DNA from: Phytohabitans flavus
GTDB taxonomy: Bacteria; Actinomycetota; Actinomycetes; Mycobacteriales; Micromonosporaceae
Length of the DNA stretch: 64,000 nucleotides
Direction: 5' to 3'
NCBI RefSeq assembly: GCF_011764545.1
Contig: NZ_AP022870.1
Span: 8,376,001-8,440,000, forward strand
Below the pieces are notes generated by a model. The model was not told where the DNA came from, did not search any database, and worked only from the letters and a program-made list of their open reading frames with translations. Positions 44,550-52,775 of this stretch are shown here, piece by piece; position 1 is the first letter of the stretch; each line of letters starts with the position of its first letter. A program made the translations under genes and the position numbers.

Positions 44550-45859
44550 GCGGGAGTCGTGAGGCTACGGGCCTTCACCACGACGGCGGACGAGCGCCGA
44601 GCGACGGAGCGTGGAAGGCACAGGGCGGGCTCCTGGTCATCATGGGGTCGGGGGAGACCGCGCCCACGATGGTCAAGCCGCACCGGGCGATCCTGGAGCG
44701 GGTCGGCACGCGGCGGGCCGTGCTGCTCGACACGCCGTATGGGTTTCAGTCCAACGCCGAGGACATCTCGTCACGCGCGGTGGGCTACTTCGCGGCCAGT
44801 GTGGGGCGCGAGATCGAGGTGCTCTCCTGGCGCCGTCCGCCCACCGACACGCTGGAGCGGGAGCGGGCGCTGACCACGCTCCGCGAGGCCGGGTGGGTGT
44901 TCGCCGGTCCCGGCAGCCCGACGTATGCGCTGCGCCAGTGGCGGGACACCGCCGTGCCTGACCTGATCGCGGGCAAGCTGCGCGACGGCGGCGTGGTCTG
45001 CTTCGCCAGCGCAGCGGCGTTGACGCTGGGCAGCCACGCCATCCCGGTGTACGAGATCTACAAGGCCGGCATCGAGCCGCACTGGGTGCCCGGGCTGGAC
45101 GTGGTCTCGTCGCTGTTCGGCGTTCCGGTCGTGATCATCCCGCATTACGACAACGCCGAGGGCGGCCACCACGACACCCGCTTCTGCTATCTCGGTGAGG
45201 GGCGGCTGACCGCGATGGAGGCCGAGCTTTCCGACGAGACGCTGATCCTCGGCGTCGACGAGCACACGGCGGTGGTCTTCGACCTCGCCGCGGGTACGGC
45301 GTCGGTGCTTGGCAATGGGCACTTCACGATCCGCCGGCGCGGCGAGAGCACCGTGCACCGGAGCGGGTCGGTGGTCGGCATCGCGACGCTGGCGTCGGGC
45401 GGCTCGGCGGCGGTCCCCAGCGCGGTCGCACCGGCGGATGAGGTGCTGCCGGACGACCCGGTGCCCGAGTCGTCGCTCAAGGCGGCCGCCGACGCGCTGG
45501 AGCTCCGCTTCGCCGCGGCGCTCGCCCGGCGCGACGTGGACGGCTGCGTGGCCACGATCCTCGACCTGGAGCAAATCATGGTCGACTGGGCGGCCGACAC
45601 AAACATCTCCGACGAGGGCGAGCAGGCGCGCGGGGTGCTCCGCTCGATGGTCGTGCGGCTCGGCGAGCTTGCCGCGGCCGGCGCCCGCGACCCGCGCGAC
45701 GTGCTGGAGCCGTATGTGTCGCTGCTGCTCGACCTGCGCGCCAAGGCCCGCACCGACCGCGACTTCGCCACCTCCGACAAGATCCGCGACAGCTTGTCCG
45801 CCGCGGGGATCGAGGTCCGCGACACCCCGACCGGCCCGGACTGGTCGCTCCAGCCCTAG
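44546..45859 (+). CDS. peptidase S51-like domain fused to a CysS-type C-terminal domain
   Basis: 437 residues with two parts. Residues about 25-260 resemble class-I-amidotransferase-fold peptidases (cyanophycinase/dipeptidase E): LLVIMGSGETAPTM, VFAGPGSPTYALRQW, a possible nucleophile Ser in VCFASAAALTLG, and IIPHYDNAEGGHHD. Residues about 320-437 resemble the C-terminal anticodon-side domain of cysteinyl-tRNA synthetase: LLDLRAKARTDRDFATSDK, then IRDSLSAAGIEVRDTPTGP. There is no catalytic synthetase domain. A role linking a hydrolase to tRNA or to a small amino-acid compound is conceivable but unproven. Its TAG stop includes the first base of a MITE-like insertion. Confidence 0.78.
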   Translation: MSGSREATGLHHDGGRAPSDGAWKAQGGLLVIMGSGETAPTMVKPHRAILERVGTRRAVLLDTPYGFQSNAEDISSRAVGYFAASVGREIEVLSWRRPPTDTLERERALTTLREAGWVFAGPGSPTYALRQWRDTAVPDLIAGKLRDGGVVCFASAAALTLGSHAIPVYEIYKAGIEPHWVPGLDVVSSLFGVPVVIIPHYDNAEGGHHDTRFCYLGEGRLTAMEAELSDETLILGVDEHTAVVFDLAAGTASVLGNGHFTIRRRGESTVHRSGSVVGIATLASGGSAAVPSAVAPADEVLPDDPVPESSLKAAADALELRFAAALARRDVDGCVATILDLEQIMVDWAADTNISDEGEQARGVLRSMVVRLGELAAAGARDPRDVLEPYVSLLLDLRAKARTDRDFATSDKIRDSLSAAGIEVRDTPTGPDWSLQP

Positions 45860-46020
45860 GGCCTGTTTCAAAATCCTTGCCGGGCTGCGCCGGGCCCAGA
45901 CGACGACCGGCGGCGCCGGGCGTAAGGCCACATACAACACCGGTATACGACCTTGCGCCCGACTTGCCGGATCGCCGCCTGGATCCCGGCTCGCCTCGAC
46001 AATCCCTTTGAAACAGGCCC
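45859..46020. mobile_element. 162-bp MITE-like element
   Basis: The ends are exact 14-bp inverted repeats (gggcctgtttcaaa at 45859-45872 and its complement at 46007-46020), extended imperfectly for about 25 more bases. The interior is also self-complementary (cgggcgtaagg with ccttgcgcccg). TA flanks both sides (45857-45858 and 46021-46022), as expected for a target duplication. There is no coding capacity. The ends look like those of IS5-group or Tc1/IS630-type elements, which can duplicate TA, but the parent is not in this window. It sits exactly in the stop codons of two convergent genes. Confidence 0.8.
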
Positions 46021-46973
46021 TAACCGAAGGTGAAGGCGTAGGCCTCGGCGCCGGGCTCCCGGAAGGTGATCTCCAGGGTCCGCTCGCGGACCGCGCCGGA
46101 TTGGCGCACGAGTTGGTACAGGCGACCCTCGCGGAGCAGGCCGCTGCCGCCTTCGTCGACGTCCACGCCGTGCGCCGGCCCCGGCGGCTCGCCGTCGAGG
46201 AGCAGGCGGAAGGGAATCGGTCCGCGTGCCCCCGCCGACAGCACGAGATGCACGTCGCGCGCGTGAAACCTGATGGCGATGCGCCCGCCACCATCGCCGA
46301 GCGCGACCCTCTCCGCCCCCATCGTCCACTCGCCGGCCAAGGCCCAGCTGTTCACCGGCAGGGGTTCGGGGATCTCATAGGCGCGGCGCTCGTCGAACGG
46401 GCCGCCGTCCGGCGACGCGAGGCGCTCGCCACGCCCATAGCCGAGGTACGTCTCGGGGGTACGCAGGTTGGCCCAGTCGGCCTCCGCCTCCACGCCGACC
46501 CCTTCGACGGGTACGAGCGAGCGCTCGACGCCGAGCAGCCGCTGGATGACGCGCTCCGACTGCTCGTAGTGCCCTTCGCCGAAGTGGTCACCGCGGACGA
46601 CGCCGCTGGTGTCAACGAAGTAGAGCGCCGGCCAGTAGTGGTTGTCGAAGGCGTTCCAGACCTCGTAGTCGTTGTCGACCGCGACGGGGTAGTCGATCCC
46701 GCGCTCCTTGGCCGCCTGCCGCACGCCGCCGACGTCGTGCTCGAACGAAAACTCCGGTGTGTGCACCCCGACCACGACGAGGCCGTCGTCCTTGTAGGCG
46801 CGGGACCACGCCCGGACGTATGCCTCCTGGCGTAGCCAGTTGATGCAGGTCAGCGTCCAGAAGTTCACGAGGACGGCGTGACCGCCCAGCTCGGCGGGGC
46901 CCAGTGGCCCTGAGTTGAGCCACTCGGTCGCGCCGCCGAGTGACGGCAGGTGCGGACGCCCGTACGTGATCAT
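46020..46973 (-). CDS. DipZ-like thioredoxin-fold protein with a lost active-site cysteine
   Basis: 317 residues. The first 150 form a TlpA/DipZ-type redox fold: NFWTLTCINWLRQEAYVRAW, GVHTPEFSFEHDVGGVRQA, WPALYFVDTSG. The active site reads CINW in place of the usual CxxC, so it cannot form a normal disulphide. The rest matches the C-terminal carbohydrate-binding-like domain of DipZ (ETYLGYGRGERLASP, then beta strands). No signal peptide or membrane helix is seen. A perfect GAATTA-n3-TAATTC repeat lies 25 bases upstream. Its stop is formed with the last base of the MITE-like element. Confidence 0.83.
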   Translation of the reverse strand: MITYGRPHLPSLGGATEWLNSGPLGPAELGGHAVLVNFWTLTCINWLRQEAYVRAWSRAYKDDGLVVVGVHTPEFSFEHDVGGVRQAAKERGIDYPVAVDNDYEVWNAFDNHYWPALYFVDTSGVVRGDHFGEGHYEQSERVIQRLLGVERSLVPVEGVGVEAEADWANLRTPETYLGYGRGERLASPDGGPFDERRAYEIPEPLPVNSWALAGEWTMGAERVALGDGGGRIAIRFHARDVHLVLSAGARGPIPFRLLLDGEPPGPAHGVDVDEGGSGLLREGRLYQLVRQSGAVRERTLEITFREPGAEAYAFTFG

Positions 46974-46997
46974 GTGGGAGGCCGCCGGAAGTGCATG

Positions 46998-47012
46998 GAA
47001 TTATGGTAATTC
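46998..47012. promoter_or_regulatory. palindrome upstream of the DipZ-like gene
   Basis: GAATTA-tgg-TAATTC is a perfect 6-3-6 inverted repeat in otherwise GC-rich DNA, 25 bases upstream of the start. It may be an operator or overlap the -10 region (CATAAT on the minus strand). Confidence 0.45.
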
Positions 47013-47108
47013 GTCCGCTAGGAGAGCGTGGCAGTGTTGCTAGAGAGCTTGGTGTTGGGGGGCCTCGGTGTGTTGTCGCGGATAGAGATCCAAAATCAAG
47101 GACGTTGG

Positions 47109-47164
47109 GCTACCGCGATGTCCGTTGTGGTCCAGACCGTCGCTCCCGCGGCCTCACCCTCCGC
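47109..47164. repeat. dispersed intergenic repeat, copy C
   Basis: 49 of 56 bases match 24106-24161 after pcrA; all seven differences are transitions. It is in direct orientation to that copy. Confidence 0.7.
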
Positions 47165-47184
47165 AGTTGGGCAAGCTCACCCCC

Positions 47185-47210
47185 AGGTCGTGGTCGGCCG
47201 ACCACGACCT
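47185..47210. repeat. perfect 26-bp palindrome
   Basis: Thirteen bases, aggtcgtggtcgg, are followed with no spacer by their exact complement. A second structured site, cgcaggtcgg...ccgacctgcg, lies at 47427-47472 and shares the core aggtcgg. Confidence 0.8.
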
Positions 47211-47567
47211 CTCGCGTACACCAACCCGACCGCGCCGATCAAGGAGGCGGGTCTGCGCGGTCGCCGCGGGACCAGCACCATCCAGGACCAGAGGTGCCGC
47301 CTGGCGGCAAGGTCGCCGCTGATCGCCAGCGCGGCCACTGTAGGAGAGCAGAGCAAATGCGCCCCCGCACCCACGATGGCGATCGGGTCGGGGTTGGGGG
47401 TTGGGCTTGGGCCGCGGACCTGGCAGCGCAGGTCGGGGATCTCGGCGAGCGCTAGCGAGCCGCCGACCTGCGCGGTGCCCGCGGGAGCATACGGTCCGCA
47501 AGTGACGCGGACCGGGGCAAATACCTTGTCTCAAGAAATCGAATTTGACCCCGACCCTGAAAGATCT

Positions 47568-48194
47568 CTAGACCAGGCCGGTGCGGACGGCGTACAGCGC
47601 GGCTTGGGTACGGTCCTGCACGTCCAGCTTGCCGAGGATCGCGCTCACGTGGGTCTTCACGGTCTTCTCCGACACCGAAAGGGCCTTGGCGATCTCGCGG
47701 TTGGACCGGCCGCGCGCCACCTCGATGAGCACCTCGCGCTCGCGGGCGGTCAGCGTCGGGGCGGCCGAGGGCGCGTCGCCGGCTGCGAGCAGCCGGGCCA
47801 CGTCCGGGTGGAGCAGTACGTGGCCGGCGTGCACGGCGCGGATCGCGGCGGCCAGCGCGGGTGGGTCGACATCCTTGTACACGTAGCCGGAGGCGCCAGC
47901 GCGGACGGCCGGGAGGACCGCCGTCGGCTCGGTGAAGCTGGTGACCACCAGGACCCGAGGCGGCTTGTCCAGGTCACGCAGTCCTTGCAGCGCGGCGACG
48001 CCGTCGGTCCCGGGCATCCGCAGGTCGAGCAGGATCACGTCGGGGCGGAGCCGCTCGGCCTCGGTCACGCAGCCGGCGCCGTCCTCGGCCTCGCCCACCA
48101 CGCTGATGCCCTCCTGCACGTCCAGGAACGTGCGCAGCCCTTGCCGGACGACCGGGTGGTCGTCGACGACAAGCACGCGAATCGGCTCAGCCAC
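47568..48194 (-). CDS. LuxR/NarL-family response regulator
   Basis: 208 residues. The receiver has VLVVDDHPVVRQG, phospho-acceptor Asp in VILLDLRMPGTDG and Lys in GYVYKDVDP. The NarL-type DNA-binding domain has LTAREREVLIEVARGRSNREIA and KTVKTHVSAILGKLD. GTG 48194 overlaps the kinase stop and has GGAGG upstream; the longer frame to 48350 is antisense kinase sequence. It is the partner of the GAF kinase upstream. The target genes are unknown. Confidence 0.92.
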   Translation of the reverse strand: MAEPIRVLVVDDHPVVRQGLRTFLDVQEGISVVGEAEDGAGCVTEAERLRPDVILLDLRMPGTDGVAALQGLRDLDKPPRVLVVTSFTEPTAVLPAVRAGASGYVYKDVDPPALAAAIRAVHAGHVLLHPDVARLLAAGDAPSAAPTLTAREREVLIEVARGRSNREIAKALSVSEKTVKTHVSAILGKLDVQDRTQAALYAVRTGLV

Positions 48195-49311
48195 CGGTGG
48201 GCACCTCCAGCCGTACGCTCGTGCCGGCGCCCGGCGCCGACGTGATCTTGAGGGCGCCACCCACCGCCGCGGCCCGCTCGCGCATCGACGCGAGGCCGAG
48301 CCGCCGAGCCGCCTGGGCAGGTGCCTGATCGAAGCCGCGGCCGTCGTCATCCACCCGCAGTACCACCTTGCCCGCCTCGGCCCGCAGCTCCACGGTCACC
48401 GCCGACGGGTCGCCGTGCCGCAGCGCGTTGTGCAGCGCCTCCTGGGCGGTGCGGTAGACCGCCTCTTCCCGCGCGGCGGTGAGCCGGGGTACCGGACAGC
48501 CGGTGAACCGCACCGAGGCCGCGTGCACCCGGTCGAGCAGCTCCGCCTGCTTGCGCAGCGCCACGTCGAGCCCGTCACCGGACAGGTCCACCGGGCGCAG
48601 GCCGTCCACAATGGAACGCAGCTCACCGGCGGCGTCGGCGGCCAGGCGGCGTACCGTCTCCAGCTGCGCGGCGGCCGCAGCCGGATCGCGGTCGACGATC
48701 GTCGCGGCGGCATCGGCGGTCAGCCGCAGGCTGAAGAGCTTCTGGGTGACCGCATCGTGCAGCTCGCGGGCGATCCGGTTGCGTTCCTCCACGATGGACA
48801 GCTCCCGGCTGCGCTCGTACAGCCTGGCGTTGACCAGCGCTATCGCGGCGTGCGCGGCGAGCAGCCGGAGCAGTTCCTCGTCGTCTGCGGTGAAGCCGCC
48901 GGGTTCGATCTTGTTGGCCAGGAAGAGTTCACCGAGGATCTCGTCGCCGTCGACGATCGGCATGCCGATGAAGTCGGTGAGCACCGGGTGCGCCCGCGGC
49001 CACCAGCCGAAGTGGGGATGCTGCTGGATGTCGGCCATCCGCACCGCGTGCGGGGAGCGGAGCATCTCGCCGAGTACCCCGTGCTGGCGCGGCAGCGGCC
49101 CGATCGCCCGCCACTGCTCGTCGCTGACCCCGTCGGCGAGAAACTCGGCGAAGCCGCCGTCGCTGTCCGGCACGCCGAGTGCGGCGTACCGGGCGCCGAG
49201 CAGGCGGCGGGCCGAGGTGAGGATCGTCTGCAACACCTCGCGCACGGACAGGTGCGCGGTGACGGCCAGCACGGCCGCGCTCACCTCGCGCAGCTCACCG
49301 CGATCGCACAC
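48187..49311 (-). CDS. GAF-domain sensor histidine kinase
   Basis: 374 residues, probably cytoplasmic since no membrane helix is seen. An N-terminal GAF domain (about 20-170, ending LLAAHAAIALVNARLYE) is followed by a HisKA_3 dimerisation domain with acceptor His in EERNRIARELHDAVTQKLF. The ATPase has AQEALHNALRHG and DDGRGFDQ. GAF kinases of this DevS/NarX-like layout can sense small molecules or redox state, but no heme or ligand residue can be assigned here. It overlaps the response-regulator gene by eight bases. Confidence 0.9.
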   Translation of the reverse strand: MCDRGELREVSAAVLAVTAHLSVREVLQTILTSARRLLGARYAALGVPDSDGGFAEFLADGVSDEQWRAIGPLPRQHGVLGEMLRSPHAVRMADIQQHPHFGWWPRAHPVLTDFIGMPIVDGDEILGELFLANKIEPGGFTADDEELLRLLAAHAAIALVNARLYERSRELSIVEERNRIARELHDAVTQKLFSLRLTADAAATIVDRDPAAAAAQLETVRRLAADAAGELRSIVDGLRPVDLSGDGLDVALRKQAELLDRVHAASVRFTGCPVPRLTAAREEAVYRTAQEALHNALRHGDPSAVTVELRAEAGKVVLRVDDDGRGFDQAPAQAARRLGLASMRERAAAVGGALKITSAPGAGTSVRLEVPTGG

Positions 49312-49433
49312 ACCCTCAGGCTACCCACGGTGACGCCGATCCGGATCGGGCCGCAGACCTAGGTCCAAAGGCCTAGGCCCGGACCGGCCACGGCCCGATG
49401 GCAGGCGGTGCGCCGCTACCTAGCGTCAGTGGC

Positions 49434-50126
49434 ATGCCTGTCGCAATCATCACCGGCGCCTCCCGAGGGCTCGGGCTGGCGCTCGCAACCGGACTCGCCG
49501 AGGCCGGCTGGGACCTCGTAATCGACGGCCGCGACGCGGCCACGCTGGCCCAAGCTGCTGCCGGAGTACCGCGGGACGTGACCGCGCTGCCCGGCGACGT
49601 CACCGACCCGGCGCACCGGATGGCCTTGGTCGCCGCCGCGGACCGGCTCGGCGGTGCCGACCTGCTCGTCAACAACGCGGGCATCCTCGGCCCCAGCCCG
49701 CAGCCACGGCTGGCCGACTACCCGCTGGAGGTGCTCCGCGACGTGTACGAGGTGAACGTCGTCGCCCCGCTCGCGCTGGCGCAGCTCGCCCTGCCGGGAC
49801 TGCGCACCCGTGGTGGGGCGATCGTCAACGTGACCTCGGACGCGGCGGTGGAGGCGTACGAGGGCTGGGGCGGCTACGGCTCGGCCAAGGCCGCGGTCGA
49901 GCAGGCCAGCCGCATCCTCGCCGCGGAGGAGCCGGCGGTACGCGTGTGGTGGGTGGACCCGGGCGACCTGCGTACCCGGATGCACCAGGAGGCATTCCCG
50001 GGTGAGGACATCAGCGACCGCCCGGAACCGGTGACGGTGGTGCCAGCGTTCCGGCGGCTTGTCGAGAGGCGGCCACCGTCTGGGCGGATCCGCCTCGCCG
50101 ACCTGATGGCGGGGGTGCCGGCGTGA
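49434..50126 (+). CDS. short-chain dehydrogenase/reductase
   Basis: 230 residues. Classical SDR: the cofactor loop GASRGLGLALATG, the NNAG motif in LLVNNAGILG, Ser in VNVTSDAAVEAY and the catalytic YGSAK (Tyr/Lys). It reduces or oxidises an unknown alcohol/carbonyl with NAD(P). ATG 49434 is preferred over 49398 because the fold begins at PVAIITGA. It overlaps the QueA-like gene by four bases, an arrangement suggesting a shared transcript. Confidence 0.88.
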   Translation: MPVAIITGASRGLGLALATGLAEAGWDLVIDGRDAATLAQAAAGVPRDVTALPGDVTDPAHRMALVAAADRLGGADLLVNNAGILGPSPQPRLADYPLEVLRDVYEVNVVAPLALAQLALPGLRTRGGAIVNVTSDAAVEAYEGWGGYGSAKAAVEQASRILAAEEPAVRVWWVDPGDLRTRMHQEAFPGEDISDRPEPVTVVPAFRRLVERRPPSGRIRLADLMAGVPA

Positions 50127-51144
50127 GCGTGTCGACGTTCACGTTGCCCGCCGAGCTGGAGGCGCACGAGCCGCCGGAGGCGCGCGGCCTGGCCCGGGAC
50201 GGTGTACGGCTGCTCGTCGGTGAGGTGTCCACCGGCGCGACGGCCCATCGCCGCTTCACGGACCTGCCGCGCCTGCTCCGGGCCGGGGACGTGCTCGTGG
50301 TGAACACATCGGGCACGCTCCCCGCGGCGGTCCCGGTCGTGGGCGCCTCGCTCACTGTCCACTTCAGTACCGAGCTCGCCCGCGGGAAGTGGCTCGTCGA
50401 GCTGCGCCAGGCGGCGGGCAAGGCGACCCGGCCGTACGACGGGGCGTCGCCGGGCAGCGGTATCCGTTGCCCGGCGGCGGGTCGGTGCGCCTGCGCGAGG
50501 AGTACTCGCGGGGTCGACTGTGGACAGCCACTGTGGACATCGGCGGGTCGGTGGTGGGATACCTGCGGGCGTACGGGCAGCCGATCCGGTACGGGTACGT
50601 GCCCCGGCCGTGGCCGCTGTCCCACTACCAGACCGTGTTCGCCACCGAGCCGGGCAGTGCGGAGATGCCGAGCGCGGCCCGCCCGTTCAGCGATCGGGTG
50701 GTGACCCGGCTCGTCGCCGCTGGCGTGCAGTTCGCACCCGTACTCCTGCACACCGGTGTGGCATCGCCGGAAGCGCACGAACGCCCGTACCCGGAGCGGT
50801 TTGTCGTGCCGGAGACCACCGCGCGGCTCGTCACCCAGGCCAGGTCCGGCGGTGGTCGGGTGATCGCGGTCGGCACGACCGCGGTGCGCGCCTTGGAGAC
50901 CGCGGCGACCGCGGCGGGTGTGGTGACCGCGACCAGCGGCTGGACCGAGCTTGTGGTGACGCCGGACCGCGGCGTGCGCGCGGTGGATGGCCTGCTCACC
51001 GGCTTTCACGAGCCGCGCGCGTCGCACCTCGATCTACTGGAGACGGTCGCCGGACGCCCGCTGCTGGACCGGATGTACACCGAGGCGCTTGAGTCGCGCT
51101 ACCTGTGGCACGAGTTCGGCGACGTCAATCTCATCCTCCCGTAA
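50123..51144 (+). CDS. QueA-like S-adenosylmethionine:tRNA ribosyltransferase-isomerase, one apparent frameshift
   Basis: QueA-type enzymes add the cyclopentenyl group of queuosine to tRNA. The protein has FTLPAELEAHEPPEARG, GDVLVVNTSGTLPAAV and the C-terminal VGTTAVRALETAA, then FHEPRASHLDLLETVAG typical of the family. The first 107 codons are in one frame and the rest in another. One missing base in GGGG 50441-50444 joins them to give 340 residues, within the normal range. Whether this actinobacterial branch makes queuosine itself is uncertain, as no other queuosine gene is nearby. Start is GTG 50123. Confidence 0.8.
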
Positions 51145-51185
51145 ATGCGTTGCCCGGCCATGCGGTTACGGCGAGCATCGATGTC

Positions 51186-51905
51186 ATGACCGTGCTTGAG
51201 GCTGTTTCGCTGACGAAGCGGTTCGGTCCCGTCACGGCCGTCGACGGGGTGAGCTTCAGCGTTGGCGAGGGCGAGATCGTCGGCCTGCTGGGGCCAAACG
51301 GCGCCGGCAAGACCACCACACTGCACATGATCCTCGGCCTGACTACGCCGGACAGCGGCACCATCCGGATGTTCGGGCGGGACCTGGCCGCCCACCGCAC
51401 CTGGGCGCTGTCCCGGGTCAACTTCGCGGCCAGCTACGCGAGCCTGCCGTGGGTGCTGCGCGTCGACGAGCTGCTCGACGTCTTCGCCCACATGTACGGG
51501 CTGCGTAACCCGCGCCGGCAGGTGACACAGCTGATGGAATTGCTTGATCTCGGCGAGCTGCGCGACCGGCGCTACGGGCAACTGTCGTCGGGGCAGCAGA
51601 CCCGGGTGCAGCTGGCCAAGTCGCTGCTCAACGAGCCGGGCCTGCTGGTGCTCGACGAGCCGACGGCCAACCTCGACCCGGATGTGGGCGACCGGATGCG
51701 CGAGCTGCTGCTCCGCGAGGCCCACCGCACCGGGCGGGCGATGCTGATCACGTCGCACAACATGCCCGAGGTCGAGCGGATGTGCAGCCGCATCCACTTC
51801 GTCTCCGGTGGCCGGATCGTGGCGACCGGCAGCGCGGCGGAGCTGGCCGGGGCCTACGGGGTCGACGACTTGGAAGCTGTCTTCCTGAGGGTGGCACGGG
51901 GATGA
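51186..51905 (+). CDS. ABC transporter ATPase (export type)
   Basis: 239 residues. Walker A GPNGAGKTT, signature LSSGQQTRV, Walker B LLVLDEPTANLD, H-loop LITSHNMPEV. It powers the permease that follows, with which it overlaps by four bases. This two-gene layout (ATPase plus ABC-2 permease) is usual for drug, lipid or polysaccharide exporters; the substrate is unknown. ATG 51186 is chosen because the fold begins at VLEAVSLTKRFG. Confidence 0.9.
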   Translation: MTVLEAVSLTKRFGPVTAVDGVSFSVGEGEIVGLLGPNGAGKTTTLHMILGLTTPDSGTIRMFGRDLAAHRTWALSRVNFAASYASLPWVLRVDELLDVFAHMYGLRNPRRQVTQLMELLDLGELRDRRYGQLSSGQQTRVQLAKSLLNEPGLLVLDEPTANLDPDVGDRMRELLLREAHRTGRAMLITSHNMPEVERMCSRIHFVSGGRIVATGSAAELAGAYGVDDLEAVFLRVARG

Positions 51906-52717
51906 GTGACATAGTCCTGGACGGGTGGCCGGCGCGGCGCCGGCGGATCGCGAGCGTTATCCGCCGCGACTTCTTCGCGCTGCGCCGCGACCCGCCGCGC
52001 ATGGTGGACATGGCCTTTTGGCCCACGGCCGAGCTTGTGCTGTGGGGCCTCGTCTCGATGTACATGCAGCAGAATCAGGTGCACATCGCGGTGGCGATGC
52101 TGCTCGGGGCGGTGCTGCTGTGGCAGGTGATGCACCGCTCCCAGGGTGAGGTCGCCTTCGGCTTCCTCTTCGACGTGTGGAGCCGCAACCTGCTCAACGT
52201 CTTCGTCTCGCCCCTGTCCACTATGGAGTACGTGGGTGGTCTGGTGCTCGCCAGCGTGGTCAAGGTGACGGCGACGATCGGTGTGATGGCGGCACTCGCG
52301 TTCACCTTCTACGGCTTCGGCGTGTTCACGATCGGCCCGGGACTCGTGCCGTTCATGGCGGTGCTCATGGTCATGGGCTGGGCGCTCGGCGTCGTGGCGA
52401 TCGCCTGCGTGATCCGCTTTGGACAGAGCGCGCAGATTGTCGCGTTCATCATGGTGTTCGTGTTCCAGCCGTTCGCGGCGGTCTTCTACCCGCTGTCGGT
52501 GCTGCCTCCCGCGGCACAGGCGGTCGCCGCGCTGGTGCCGGCGAGCCATGTGTTCGAGGGGATGCGCGGGGTGCTGGCCGGCGGTGGCGTGGCGTGGGAC
52601 AGGCTGGCGGTGGCCGCGCTGCTTGACCTCGTGTACATCGCGGGCGCGCTCGGCTTGCTGCTCTACTCGCTCCGCTACGCACGACTGAAGGGCAAGCTGT
52701 CGAGGTTCGGTTCGTAG
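51902..52717 (+). CDS. ABC-2 type transporter permease
   Basis: 271 residues with about six hydrophobic segments (for example MLLGAVLLWQVM, VVKVTATIGVMAALAFTFYG, IVAFIMVFVFQPFAAVFYPL). The ABC-2 signature region VFYPLSVLPPAAQAVAALVP precedes the last helices. It forms the channel for the ATPase upstream. ATG 51902 overlaps that gene's stop. Confidence 0.88.
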   Translation: MSDIVLDGWPARRRRIASVIRRDFFALRRDPPRMVDMAFWPTAELVLWGLVSMYMQQNQVHIAVAMLLGAVLLWQVMHRSQGEVAFGFLFDVWSRNLLNVFVSPLSTMEYVGGLVLASVVKVTATIGVMAALAFTFYGFGVFTIGPGLVPFMAVLMVMGWALGVVAIACVIRFGQSAQIVAFIMVFVFQPFAAVFYPLSVLPPAAQAVAALVPASHVFEGMRGVLAGGGVAWDRLAVAALLDLVYIAGALGLLLYSLRYARLKGKLSRFGS

Positions 52718-52775
52718 ACCTGCCGAGCTCTGCGCATTTTTCGAACGCTTGGCGGCCGTCCGGGCAATATCGGGT

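Larger units (their letters stand above)
46974..47567. other. intergenic region rich in palindromes and a repeat copy
   Basis: 594 bases without a convincing gene. It holds the DipZ-like promoter palindrome, repeat copy C (47109-47164), a perfect 26-bp palindrome (47185-47210) and a 10-bp inverted repeat with palindromic centre (47427-47472). A minus-strand frame over 47177-47530 has a hydrophobic stretch (PTVAALAISGDLAARR) but no SD or family match; it may be gene debris. Confidence 0.5.

Noticed and set aside
47154..47534. minus-strand frames in the 47 kb intergenic region
   Set aside because: No SD, no recognisable family. One frame has a hydrophobic stretch, so gene debris cannot be excluded, but it is not annotated as a gene.
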